Shown: one piece after another, positions 20,021-32,100 of the stretch
Layout: every line of letters begins with the position of its first letter
Numbering within the stretch: the stretch's first letter is position 1
Assembly: GCA_039105265.1 (NCBI GenBank)
Contig: JAPFFF010000005.1
Span: 744,001-808,000 of the forward strand
Length of the DNA stretch: 64,000 bases
Origin: Tritrichomonas musculus
Taxonomy: Eukaryota; Parabasalia; Tritrichomonadida; Tritrichomonadidae
Direction: 5' to 3'
Notes under the pieces: model-generated
What the model was told of the DNA's origin: nothing
The model's input: only the letters and a program-made list of their open reading frames with translations
Databases searched by the model: none
Translations under genes and position numbers: made by a program

Positions 20021-21577
20021 TTAAATAATTTCGTCTGTCATATGCATGAGTTCTAAAGCATTAGTCAAACCTTTTGGCTTAATTTTCATGAATAAATTTG
20101 AATATATATTGTTTCTCTGTTCAAAATATAAAGAAAATCCAAAGTAAAAAGGTATCAAACTTTCAATATTATTTCTAATTTGTACGTTGTCTTCTTTTTT
20201 AGCGATTTGATTCATCTCTTCTAAATTTCTATCATCATTTGAATTATTTGGGCTGCCATTATTAGCAAATTGACTCTTTATATTTGCAGATTTCATTAAC
20301 TCTTTTTTAATGAACAAGTTTACTTCATTTAATACAAAAATTCCGAAATCTATGATATCATTCTCGCTTGATTGAACTCTATTAGCCAAGATTTGTATAG
20401 AATTTTTTACAAAATTACATGATAATTTCGCACCTGGATGTTTCTTGAATCTTGAATCAAGATCGTCTTTTAACTTCTCAACGCCACTGTTATTTGGACT
20501 ATTAAATGAATCGCATTGACGTAAAATTGGTTCTGCCTGTTTTTTTAAATTATTTAAATCAATTTCTAAATCGGCCTGACTAAGGTCAATTAATATAATC
20601 AATTTGACCATGTTATATTTCAAAGTTGCAAGAGCTAAATTTTGATTTTTCCAAAAAACAGGTGGAGTCACAACGCTCATAAAATCACCATTTTTTACCT
20701 TGCTTTTAATGCAACCGTTTTCATGATTAATGATTCCGATAATCCAATGAGTTGTATTATTCTTCTTTTTGAGTTTAATCGGAAAATAAACTTTATATTT
20801 CTTTTTAATTAGAAAGTTTAAAATGTTTGCTAATTCAGGTTCTGTTGTGTGAGCTACGACTTTGTTCTTATTCGTTAAAATCAATCCATTTACAAAGGTA
20901 TTTTGGGCTTGTAAAGTTGTTAATTGATCCTTAAAATCTAAATTCGAAGTGCCTGGTAACTTCGTGATAAAAACATTAGAATCCCAAATGTGGGTATATG
21001 ATATATTGTCCCATTCCATCAATTCAAGTATTTTAGGAAGATAATTATTTACTTCTCTCATAAATATATCAGGGAATTTCCCTGTTTTTAAATCTCTTTT
21101 TGGTGGTTGAATATTTAAAAAAAGTATTTCTTTGACCATATTAAGAAAATTTTTTAAAATCAACTTTCGCGTGTTCGGAGTAGAAATATAAAAAGGGAAA
21201 GCATTGGGATCTAATTTGTTGATACCTATATTGATGCTATTCATAGAGGAACTGCTTATAACTGAAGGAACCATATTAGAAGAAACTACTGATTTATTTG
21301 GTAATTTTAAAGAAAGCAAAAAAAATAAATCTTCCCCTATAGGTAAAATAGCATTTTCACAATCACTAGTAATCAAATAATCACAAAATGATTGATCATC
21401 AAAAACTTTACAGAATTCATTAATCGCTGTGATAATCCCTGTAACAATATATCTTTGATTGATATCCTGATTTAATTGTTCGTTGTTTGAAAGACAATAA
21501 ATAATGTCTCCTGGTGATTGATCTGATATATTGAAATGACAATCATAGAGAAAAAAACTCATAAATCGATCAAACAT
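20021..21577 (-). CDS. CCZ1-like longin protein (RAB7 activator subunit)
   Basis: This looks like the CCZ1 partner of MON1. In other eukaryotes the pair is the exchange factor that activates RAB7 on late endosomes and vacuoles. The 518-residue protein opens MFDRFMSFFLYDCHFN, then IIYCLSN, GIITAINEFCKVF and EDLFFLLSLKLP. That order of strands and helices is typical of the first longin domain of the CCZ1/INTU/HPS4 group. Later segments (NTFVNGLILTNKNKVVAHTT, YKVYFPIKLKKKNNTTHWIIGI) are compatible with the second and third longin parts. There is no membrane segment or signal peptide. Length fits CCZ1 (about 480-520). HPS4 or an INTU-like protein are alternatives, less likely in a protist. The ATG is clear. 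Confidence 0.6.
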   Translation of the reverse strand: MFDRFMSFFLYDCHFNISDQSPGDIIYCLSNNEQLNQDINQRYIVTGIITAINEFCKVFDDQSFCDYLITSDCENAILPIGEDLFFLLSLKLPNKSVVSSNMVPSVISSSSMNSINIGINKLDPNAFPFYISTPNTRKLILKNFLNMVKEILFLNIQPPKRDLKTGKFPDIFMREVNNYLPKILELMEWDNISYTHIWDSNVFITKLPGTSNLDFKDQLTTLQAQNTFVNGLILTNKNKVVAHTTEPELANILNFLIKKKYKVYFPIKLKKKNNTTHWIIGIINHENGCIKSKVKNGDFMSVVTPPVFWKNQNLALATLKYNMVKLIILIDLSQADLEIDLNNLKKQAEPILRQCDSFNSPNNSGVEKLKDDLDSRFKKHPGAKLSCNFVKNSIQILANRVQSSENDIIDFGIFVLNEVNLFIKKELMKSANIKSQFANNGSPNNSNDDRNLEEMNQIAKKEDNVQIRNNIESLIPFYFGFSLYFEQRNNIYSNLFMKIKPKGLTNALELMHMTDEII

Positions 21578-22236
21578 AAAAATAGCTCAAAATCACAATA
21601 CTAGATAAGATTATAAAAAAATTCAATGAATCAATTCAATTATTTGTTAATTGAAAATCAATTTGAATATGTCAGCTCAATTATCGGTTGAGGTTTTCTA
21701 AAGAATACATCCATATTTTAAAATTACTGGTTTAAATTATAATATTGAAGTTAACCAATAAATTTAACTAAAAGCATATCTCTTTAAAAATAATATAATA
21801 ATATTAAGTATATAGTTTTATTTTTTTATATATTTATAAATTAATATTAATATTTTTATATTGGCACGAATTAATGTAAAATAAAATGTATTAAATAAGA
21901 TATTGCATATAAAATATTTTTTATAACTTCATATTTTCAATGTTTATATTAGCTTTTGAAAAAGAAAAATTATAATTTATACAATTTTTGAAATGATGGA
22001 ATTTATAAACAATTTTTAATTCAAATTTTCATATGTAAAGAAATAAATAAAATGCATAAATATTCGTAAAAAATAAGTATTTTTCATTTAAAAAATAAAT
22101 ATAATATTTGTAATTAATAAAAATATTAAATAGAGTTATAAATGTAATAATGATTTTAAAATAATATGATAAAAATGTTTTTATAAAATTAAATAAGAGA
22201 AAATAAAAATTATTCAAACATAAGATAATGTTCTTT
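21578..22236. other. Divergent promoter region
   Basis: About 660 bp of AT-rich sequence between the divergent CCZ1-like and CH-domain genes. No repeats or reading frames of note. Confidence 0.4.
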
Positions 22237-22242
22237 TCATTT
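22237..22242 (+). promoter_or_regulatory. Initiator TCATTT
   Basis: TCATTT matches TCAYTW exactly, with the A at 22239, 8 bases before the ATG at 22247. This is a textbook trichomonad spacing. Confidence 0.55.
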
Positions 22243-22246
22243 AAAT

Positions 22247-23593
22247 ATGAGTCTCGCAAAAGTTGATGATGAATGGGTTCCTTTACAAATCAAAGTATTT
22301 ACTCGTTGGGTTAAAAGTCAATTAAAAAATGATCAAGAAATAAAAATAGAAGATATAACAAAAGATTTATCAAATGGGGTTGCTTTAGTCGAGTTAGCAA
22401 AAATGTTGACACAAAAAGAATTAGAAAGGCAATGGTGTTCAGATCCTAAAAGAAATATTGAAATGGTACAAAATTGTGATCTCGCTATTGAAATGTTCGA
22501 AAAGGATGGAGTTAAATTAGTGGGAATATCAGGTAAAGACATCAATGATAACAACCAAAAATTAATTCTTGGATTGATTTGGTCTTTAATTTTACGCTAT
22601 TCAATTAGCAAATCGATTGATATGGAGCCAAATAGCAACTCAAAATCTTCAAACATTTCAAAAAGCAAAAAAGATGCATTACTTTCATGGGCAATTGAGA
22701 GAACATCAAATTATCCAAACATAAAGAATTTTACTCCTTATGATTTATCACTATGCGCATTATTAGATTCCTATTTCCCAGAAAAAATTAATTATTATTC
22801 ACTTAATCCAAATGAAACAGAACATAATTCAAAGCTTGCAACGCAAGTTATGGATGAGCTTGGAATTCCTGTTTTTGTTTATCCTGAAGATATTACAAAT
22901 CAAGAATGCAAAGTTGATGATAAAACATTGTTGACACAACTTTCAACTGCTAAAGTTATACTAGATCAAAAATCTTCAAAAGGCATTAAAAATTATAATA
23001 TTCAAGAAAGAAGTGTTGTTCCCAATCAAGAATTTACTAATTTAAATGATGCTCAAAATGAAATAGAAAGATTAAGAAAAGCTTTGGCCCAAGCTCAGCA
23101 TGAAATTGAGGTTGGAAAAGAAGAAAATATGAAATTGCAAAACAAAGTTGAAGAGTTAACAAAAGTAAATGAAGAGATAGAAGATGAAAAATTCTCTTTA
23201 GAGCGTGAATATGCAAAAATGAGGCAAAGACTCAGCAATACTGAAAGACAAAATAAAGATGATAATGAACTTTTGCAGAAGTTATCAATAGAGTTAACAG
23301 AAGAAGAATATGGCAAAATGGAAGAAAGTGATCAAAATGAAGTAACAGAAAGAAATGTTAATGGTAATGAAGAAGCAAATAATGGCATTATTGATACAAT
23401 TGTGAGTATACCAAAAGCTATTGTAAAGACAGTGATGGAAAACATAAACGATATTGAAAAAAATATTGAAAGCAGTATTAATAATAATGATACCACAGCC
23501 AGTAATAATAATGATAATAATGGTGAGCAAAATACAGAAGATACATATTCATTATCTATATTAGATTGTGAAAATTCTAGATATCTTGTTTAG
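22247..23593 (+). CDS. Double calponin-homology actin-binding coiled-coil protein
   Basis: A cytoskeletal protein with a tandem CH actin-binding module like that of filamin and alpha-actinin. CH1 lies at about residues 8-115, with FTRWVKSQLK, DLSNGVALVELAKML and KLILGLIWSLILRYSI. CH2 lies at about 138-240, with ALLSWAIERT and YDLSLCALLDSYFP. A charged coiled coil follows (about 262-350, starting near LNDAQNEIERLRKALAQAQ). The tail is Asn/Asp-rich low complexity ending in DCENSRYLV. There are no spectrin repeats, EF hands or filamin Ig domains in its 448 residues, so it is a short trichomonad-type CH protein rather than a true alpha-actinin. It presumably dimerises and bundles or anchors F-actin. 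Confidence 0.9.
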   Translation: MSLAKVDDEWVPLQIKVFTRWVKSQLKNDQEIKIEDITKDLSNGVALVELAKMLTQKELERQWCSDPKRNIEMVQNCDLAIEMFEKDGVKLVGISGKDINDNNQKLILGLIWSLILRYSISKSIDMEPNSNSKSSNISKSKKDALLSWAIERTSNYPNIKNFTPYDLSLCALLDSYFPEKINYYSLNPNETEHNSKLATQVMDELGIPVFVYPEDITNQECKVDDKTLLTQLSTAKVILDQKSSKGIKNYNIQERSVVPNQEFTNLNDAQNEIERLRKALAQAQHEIEVGKEENMKLQNKVEELTKVNEEIEDEKFSLEREYAKMRQRLSNTERQNKDDNELLQKLSIELTEEEYGKMEESDQNEVTERNVNGNEEANNGIIDTIVSIPKAIVKTVMENINDIEKNIESSINNNDTTASNNNDNNGEQNTEDTYSLSILDCENSRYLV

Positions 23594-23830
23594 TTTGATT
23601 TTTATATTGTAAATTAGAATTACAGATTCATTTTAAAGGAAACAAACCCTTCAATTGAGTTTTGGCTTAAATTTTCATAATATAACACATAAAAATAATT
23701 TATAAATGAATAATTATAAATTATATTAAAAATTATTTGGAATATATAAAATCTATAGTTATTTAGTACAAAAAAATATATTCAATTTTTTTGATATAGC
23801 TCATAAAAAGTGATTTTCATCCTACTACTC

Positions 23831-23955
23831 CCTTAAAGGAAAGGACAAATATTTGATAGAACAAACAACCAAATATTAATTTATAATATATATATTTGAC
23901 CTTATTTCCTTAAAGGAAAGGACAAATATTTGATAAAACAAACAACCAAATATTG
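23831..23955. repeat. Direct repeat, 48-bp units
   Basis: A unit starting CCTTAAAGGAAAGGACAAAT occurs at 23831-23878 and again at 23908-23955, differing at only a base or two. The 29-bp spacer between the units is AT-rich. CCTTAAAGG within it is itself palindromic. Function unknown. Confidence 0.75.
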
Positions 23956-24371
23956 AGAAAAATAGGATAAAAATTAAAAAAAATTAAAAATATAGACAAA
24001 AAAAAGCAACAATTGAATTCATTTTTTTGAATACATATAAGAACAAATATGTTATCAAAATATTTATTGATATAAATGACAAGAATATGGTTACTTTTTT
24101 CTAAAAGGAATATTTTTTTCATTCCTGTAAAAAGAAGCTGTAATTAGAATTAAAAATTACATTATCATTTATTTATTTAAGCTTGTAAAATATACCCAAA
24201 TGTAAAAAAAAGACCTGGTCTTGGTGATTCTTTCTGGTCTTTTGGCGATTTTAATAAATCTTTTAAAAAGTTATTTCTTATGAATTATTAAATAAAATGA
24301 TTAAATGATATTTGATTAAATAATAATTCAATTTACGAATCAACATTCAATAAATTCAATGAATTTATTTA

Positions 24372-24480
24372 ATTACTCGGCTATATATATTCATAAAAAT
24401 ATAAATACTATTAATATTTCAATGCATTATTTATTATTCGGCTATATATATTCATAAAAAAATAAATACTATTAATATTT
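24372..24480. repeat. Direct repeat, 48-bp units
   Basis: A unit containing CTCGGCTATATATATTCATA occurs at 24372-24419 and again at 24433-24480 with two or three changes. Function unknown; the period is 61 bp. Confidence 0.7.
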
Positions 24481-25375
24481 TAAATACATTTTATATCGGT
24501 ATATATTTAAAATATAAATGAAAAAAAATTATTTTCAATTGAAAAAATGCTTTTATTGATTTTATTATATATTTATATCTTATTTTTTTTTTTATTTTAT
24601 ATATGATATTTTGAAAGCTTTACAAATCACCATCGCCAAAAAAACCGTTTTGGTGATCTCCAAAATATATGTAAACTATTCAAAATTGAATGCTGTCGAT
24701 AAGCCCAAGACCTGGGCTTTTGGTGAAATCGGTTATTTGGCTTTTCATCGTCAATATAAATGAGCTTTTTATTATTATTTTATATGATATATTATACAAA
24801 TCATACAATTATTTTGTAATATTCAAAAAATAACATTTTTTTACTGAGAAAATCTTATCGATTATTAATATGACTTTTGATAAAACTCATTTAATTCCTC
24901 TTTCAAATAATTCAATGGTTTATGACAACAATAAATAATAAAAAAACTTATTTGACAATAATATGGTTACATTTGGTGATTTTTAAAACCCAAAAAACGT
25001 TTATTTCACCAAATTTACAAGCTTAATTTATTTCTATATATTTGAATTTTTTTTACAAATCGATGATATCAATAAATGGTGATATGATCCCCAGAAAATA
25101 AAAATGAAGTAATGATTAGAAAAATTTAAAAACTATGATATTTTTGAATGAATATTGAAAAAGTGCGATAATTTTTATAGTAAAAGAGAACATTTTTAAT
25201 GCCATAATATTGTTTTTTTAAGGATGGGGAATCGAATATATTATAATTTTTTAAAATATAAATATATTACACATATTATCAAAAGAGATGATTTTAGCAG
25301 TTTCAAAGCTAATCTTTTTGAATATATAAAAAGGGTTTAATCTTGTTAATTTAAAATAGCTAAATAATTGAAATC

Positions 25376-25378
<3 letters not shown>

Positions 25379-25418
<40 letters not shown>
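25379..25418. repeat. 40-base T homopolymer
   Basis: An uninterrupted run of 40 T, the longest homopolymer in the window. Its true length may differ, as such runs are hard to sequence. Shorter ones lie at 34115-34132 (18 T). Confidence 0.8.
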
Positions 25419-25420
<2 letters not shown>

Positions 25421-26143
25421 TTTCCAAAAAAATATAAGATAATTTTTAAAATATTATATGATAAAATCATATTTGTTTACAAAATATAAATGAATATATT
25501 GAATTAAAAAGAATAAATATATATATATGTTATTAAAAAAATTATGAATAATTGAATTAAGTCGATCATTTATCCATTCAACATATAATATTTTCTTACT
25601 AATTATCTTTTCAAATCTTCTCCCTTCACAAAATTTCAATAAAATTAGCTATTGAAATGTTTTACCAATATTCGATAATAAAAATATTGTTTGAATAATT
25701 TTTTAAAAATAATTAACTATTTTTTATACATTGAAGAATAATTGATAAAATTAATATTATTGGTGATTTCAATTGAAAATTACATTATTTTTTACTGTTA
25801 AAAATTTTGATTGAAATGTGAAACAAACCAAAATATAATGATTCAATTGGATAAAATAATAAATTTGAATTGATAAATATTTTTATCTTAATCCCTTTCT
25901 TTTCTTTTTTATTTAATAATACAGTATAATTTCTATTTTTTTAAAAAAAAAAATATTGAAAAGTATTTGCATAATCAAAATTTCAATGAGTTTTGAATAA
26001 GAATGTCCGGCCAGTTTTATTGAATATTTGATCGCGAATTAAATCAAAATATATTTTGTTTATACTCTAAAATAAATAAAATGAATGGAATAAACACAAT
26101 TTTATCATTATATAAAAGATTTGAATAATCATTCAAATTACCA

Positions 26144-26149
26144 TCATAA
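26144..26149 (+). promoter_or_regulatory. Possible initiator TCATAA
   Basis: TCATAA, a partial fit to TCAYTW, lies 44 bases before the ATG at 26190. No closer match exists. Weak call. Confidence 0.25.
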
Positions 26150-26189
26150 AAAATTGAGTCAATTAAGAAAAAAAAATTAAATATAAATA

Positions 26190-29100
26190 ATGAGTGATTG
26201 CTTCAGTTTCATGAAGATATTATCCATTTTATTATTGTTTTCATTTATTCCAAAAGCATTGGCAGACACAGATTGCGATATTGATCACTGCCTAGAATGT
26301 GAATATGAATGGACGATGGTATGCACAAAATGTGAAGATAAGTATTATATTGAAAGTTTTGGTGATTGTGAAGAGTGCCCAATAAATAGTAAAAAATGTC
26401 ATTATGATGATTATGAAGTTAAAATTGATGAATGTGAAGATGGCTATTATATTGAAGAAACTAGCCTTGATGATCGATGTATCAAATGTTCAGATACAAA
26501 TTGTTTAATTTGTCCAGATAATCAATGCACGAGTTGTTCATCAGGATATACTATTATAGATGGAGCCTGTGTAAAATGCCATGAATCTTGTAAAGAATGC
26601 TCAGGAGCAGAAATTTATCAATGTACAGAATGCCAAGATGGTTACTTTATGCAAACTCAAGGATCAGATAAAAAATATTGTTACTCATGTGGTGAAGGCT
26701 GCAACGAATGCAAGAACCAACAATGTTCAGGTTGCAAAGATGGATTCTACTTTGATGAAAATAATCATAAATGCAACTCATGTGATCCATCTTGTGAAAC
26801 ATGTAATGCTGAAGGTATAAATAGCTGTACAAAATGCAAAGAAGGTTTCTTTTTCTACGGAAAACAATGCAGAGCCTGTGATCCGAACTGCAAGACTTGT
26901 GAAGGAACAAGAAATTTATGCACATCATGCAGAGAAGGTCAATATGTAAATAAACGTCATTTTTGCGAAGATTGTGATGCACATTGTAAAGAATGTAACG
27001 GAACAGCACAATGTATTACATGTTCAGATGGTTACTATTTAAATACACTTGGTGTATGCGAAGAATGCGGTGATGATAAGTTTTGTAAAGCATGTAAGAA
27101 AACTAATTATTACGGTGTCCGTTGTACATCGTGTTTATCAGGTTACTATCAAGCTACTGACTATAATGATGGAACTTATATGTGCAGGCAATGTGATGAA
27201 AGTTGTGTTGAATGCACAACAAGAACACAATGCATCACTTGTGCTGCTGGTTTTTATAAAGAAGGAACCTATTGTCTACCATGTAATGAAGGATGCTTCT
27301 CTTGTGTTGGTTCAAAAGACAACTGTGACGATTGCAAAGTCGGATACTACTTAAATGAACAAGAACATTCATGCAAGAAATGTCCAGAAGGATGCACGGA
27401 ATGTGAAAACGAGAACAATTGTGGTTCCTGTGATGATGGCTACTACAAAAGTGATAGCAAATGCATTAAATGTGATGATGAATGTCTTAAATGCCATGAC
27501 AATCCAAGCCTTTGTGATGAATGTGCACCAGGTTACCATTTCAATGCCCTAAAACGATGCGTTGCTTGCGCTGAAAACTGCACTCTTTGCGATGAAACAG
27601 GATGCATTGATTGTGATCCAGAGTTCTACTTAATTGATGGAAACTGTTATCCATGCGCCGATGTTTGTTATGAATGCACAGGACCAACCGAAAAAGATTG
27701 CATTGATTGTGATCCAGGGTTTTACCTTCCAAAAGGATCCAAAAATTGCATGAAATGCGACAAATCATGTTTAACGTGCTCAGAAACAAGCAAAAATTGT
27801 GACGAATGCGCAGTTGGTTATTACATGTCAATGTCAAAATGCTTGCCTTGTGAATATGGATGCTCAGTTTGTACAAGTAGCACAAAATGCAGTGACTGCA
27901 TTGATGGTTTCATAATCAATCCAGAAACAGAAGATTGTGAAAAATGTGATCCTGGATGCAAGCATTGTAAATTAGGATTACATAAATGCACAGAATGCTA
28001 CAATAATGAAGGTTTTTATACGACACAAAAAGAAGGACAACCAGATGAAGTTGAATGTCATCAATGTCCATCCAACTGTAAAGTATGCTCAGCTGATCAA
28101 TCAGGATCAATAATCTGCCATCAATGTTTCGATGGCTATTTCATTGAAAACAACAAATGTCATAAATGCAACTCACCTTGTGCTACATGTGAAAAATCAG
28201 CCGATAAATGCACATCATGCATAGCTGGACACTTATTTGATGGAATTGAAACATGTAGCTCACAATGTCTCTCAAGTTGTCTAACATGCAGTGGAGCACC
28301 TTCAAGTTGTTCATCTTGTCATGACGGTTTTGCACTGCAAGATAATCAATGCGTTTCATGCCCGTCTGGCTGTAAAACATGCGACATTAGTGGCACAACA
28401 CAACATTGCAGCTCATGCTTAGATGGATATTATCTTGATGGTTCAAAATGTAGTAAATGCGCAGATGGATGTGCTACTTGTATTGGTTATACATCATCTA
28501 ATTGTCTCTCTTGCGCAGTTGGATATTTTGCAAACACTTATTATAGCCAAGATAATACTTATTTCTGCAGACCTTGTACTGCATTTGGTGACAGTAACTG
28601 TGCTGAATGTGAACCTACAGAGCTTCCTGCTTACAGCTCCTCAAAGTGTACAAAATGTAAGGAAGGTTTCTCTGTAATTGATGGAAAATGTGTCAAATGC
28701 GATGATATGTGTAAGACTTGTTATGGAACTTCTGAAAAGCAATGCATTGAATGTAAAGATGGGTTTTACTTAAATAGTGAAGAAACTTGTGTTTCCTGTG
28801 ATCCAAGCTGCAAAACATGTGAAGAAAGCTCAACAAAATGCACAGATTGTCATCCAAACTTTTTCCTTCAAAACGGAAAATGTGTTGGATGTCATTCAAA
28901 TTGTTCAGAATGTAAAGGTTCATCATCATATTGCACAAAATGTCCAAACAATCAGTTCGTTTATCAAGGAAGATGTTACCAAACATGCGAAGATATTGGA
29001 GCTGGATTTGGTGTTTCACCAGACCTTGAATGTATCAAGTGTGATATTGACAATTGCATGGAATATGATGAAGCTTGTCAATGCTTAAAATGTGCTCAAG

Positions 29101-32100
29101 GTTACTTCGTTATTTCTGATCCAATCACTTATATTGAAATTTGTCTTCCTTGCAGTATTGACAATTGTCTTGAATGTAAAGGAGCTGGTCCAGGTGATTG
29201 TACCGTTTGTAATGATAATTATTACTTGTACACGGATCCAAACACTCAAGAAAAGTCATGTTCTCCATGTCCTGAAAACTGCAAGAAATGTTCTTCTGAT
29301 GAAACTTGTGATGAATGCAATGAAGGCTTGTACAGAAACAATGAAGGCATTTGTGAACCTTGTAAATCTCCTTGTACTGCATGTAGTGGAGAAGATGGAA
29401 AAACTTGTTCAAAGTGCACTGATGGTTATTATCCAAAGGATGGAGAATGTTTGCCTTGTACTTCGCCTTGTGCAACTTGTTCTGAAAGTGCAACAAACTG
29501 TTTGACATGTGAAACTGGTTACTATCATGATGGAACAGGTTGTGCAACTTGTCAAGGAAATTGTGCAGAATGTTCTGATGCCAATACTTGCATTAAATGT
29601 TCAACAGGATTTTTCTTATCTGGAAGTAATTGTGAAAGATGTGATTCTTCATGTTTAACCTGTAAAGGAACAGCAACACATTGCACATCATGCAACAATG
29701 GAACTTATTTGGCTTCAGATAATAGATGTTACAATTGTTCTAGTTCATGTAAGACTTGTGGAACACGTCCAAATGATTGCACCTCATGTAATGATGGAAA
29801 ATACTTAAGTGGAAGTATTTGTAATGATTGTTATAGTAGCTGTAAAACATGTGAAGGTCGTTTTTCATGGAATTGTCTTACATGTTATGATGGTTATTAC
29901 TTCAGTGATGAAGGCGAAAATGATAAATATTGCCGAAAATGTGATATTGCACATTGTGCAACATGTTCAATAGTTGATGGTAAACAAACATGCTTGAAAT
30001 GCATGGATGGTTATTATTCAAATAATGGAGTTTGTTCACGTTGTGATGAATCATGTACAAAATGCACAGGTGGAATGAATTATGATTGTGAACCTTATCA
30101 ATGTGCACCACATTATTTCTACTACACTGGAACTTTTTCATACTGCAAAGCATGCAGTAGCAATTGTGGAAATTGTTCTTCTTTTTCAACATGTACAAGT
30201 TGCTCTGATGGTTTCTATTTGAGTGGAACAACATGTGTATCATGTGATCCATCATGTAAAACATGCAGTAATGGAAACACATGTGATACATGTGGTGATG
30301 GATTCTATTTAGGATCAAATAATAAATGTTCTTCATGTTCTGAAAATTGTAAGAATTGTGATGCAAATTCTTGCAATCAATGCATTGATGGTTACTTACT
30401 CGATAGTGCTGGAAAATGTACAACAAAATGTTCTTCATCATGTCGAACATGTGAAGGAACATCAACTCATTGTTCTTCATGTAATGACGGTCAATTTTTA
30501 GATACTAAAAACAGTCTTTGTTTGAATTGTACAGAAGGATGTAGTTCATGTACTGGTTCATACAATTGTGATTCATGTATGAAAGGGTATTATCACTCGG
30601 GATATTCATGTTATCAATGCAGAGCGCATTGTGATGAATGCAGTGAATATTCTAGTTGTTCAACATGTAAAGATGGTTATTATCTATCATCAACAATGTA
30701 TGGAAGTGAATGCTTAAGATGTCCAGAAAATTGTAACAGATGTACAAGTGCAACTCAATGTACAAGTTGTGCTGATGGAATGTATTCTGATATCAACGGT
30801 GTTTGCCATAAATGTTCATCAACATGTGCAACATGTGATGGTCCAACATCTGCTGATTGCACAAGCTGCATTGAAGGTTATTTCAGGCCAAATGACAGTC
30901 AATATTGTACACCATGTATAACAGGATGTGACTCATGTGATACTTATAACAAATGCAACAAATGTAAAGATCATTATTATAAAGGACCAGATGGAAATTG
31001 TATCAGATGTGATGAATCATGCGGCAATTGTGAAGGTAACTCAAATAATTGCGTTACTTGTCGTTCCGGCTATTATTTCTATGGACAAGAATGTAAATCA
31101 TGTGATCCAAATTGTAAAGAATGTTCTGGAGCACGAAATCTTTGTACAGAATGTCATGAAGGTGAATATATCAATGAAAGAAAATTCTGTGAACCATGTT
31201 CAACTAACTGTAAGAAATGCACAGGTTCTAATGAAAATGAATGTCAAGAATGTATCGATGGATATCGATTTAGGTTAGATGTATGTGTCAAATGCAGCAG
31301 CCAATGTAAAACATGTAATTCAGATGATTATTGCACAAGTTGTGCCGATCATTATTACATCAGTTTTGAAGGAAGTGATTATGTTAGTTGTTCTTCATGT
31401 CCATCAAATTGCAAGCATTGTTCATCTTCATATTCTTGTACTGAATGTGATGATGGTTATTATATTGATGAACAACAAAAATGTTCTCTTTGTAATGAGC
31501 AATGTGCAACATGTACTGATTACAACTCATGTAAATCTTGTTCAAAAGGTTATTACGCATCACCAGAAGATCCATCATTATGTAATAAATGTCCAGATGA
31601 AGGATGTGAATTATGTAATAGTGATGGTGAATGTTATGATTGTTTAGATGGTTTCTTCTTCACTCCTGAAAATAAGAAATGCAATCGTTGTCATCAATCT
31701 TGTGGAACTTGTCAAGATGCAACCGATAATTGTGACTCTTGTGCAGTTGGCTATTATGACGTTGGTGCAAAGAAATGTCATCAATGTAATAGAAATTGTC
31801 GAACATGTTCAAATGGACCAGCAAATTGTACTTCTTGTAATGATGGCTTCTATTTAGATCAACAAACAAATCAATGTAATAAATGCCATTCAACATGTAG
31901 TGTCTGCAATGGCCCTGATGTTGATGATTGTGTCAATTGCGCAGAAGGTTATTATTATGACAGTATTAAAGAAATATGTGAGAAATGTGACAGTAAATGT
32001 AAGTCATGTATATCACCAGGTACATATTTATACTGTACTGAATGTGCTGATGGTCATTATGCTAAAGATGAATATTCTGATAATACAAAACAATGTGATA

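Larger units (their letters stand above)
23594..26143. other. Long repeat-bearing spacer
   Basis: 2.5 kb without a supportable gene. It holds two pairs of direct repeats (listed), a 40-base T run at 25379-25418, and an area at 24208-24745 with repeated CCAAAAGACC-like and CCAAGACCTGG motifs that are richer in G and C than their surroundings. Any promoter for the giant surface protein must be at the right edge. Confidence 0.45.

Noticed and set aside
23831-23955. Possible CRISPR-like array
   Set aside because: Only two units, a eukaryotic setting and no associated genes.
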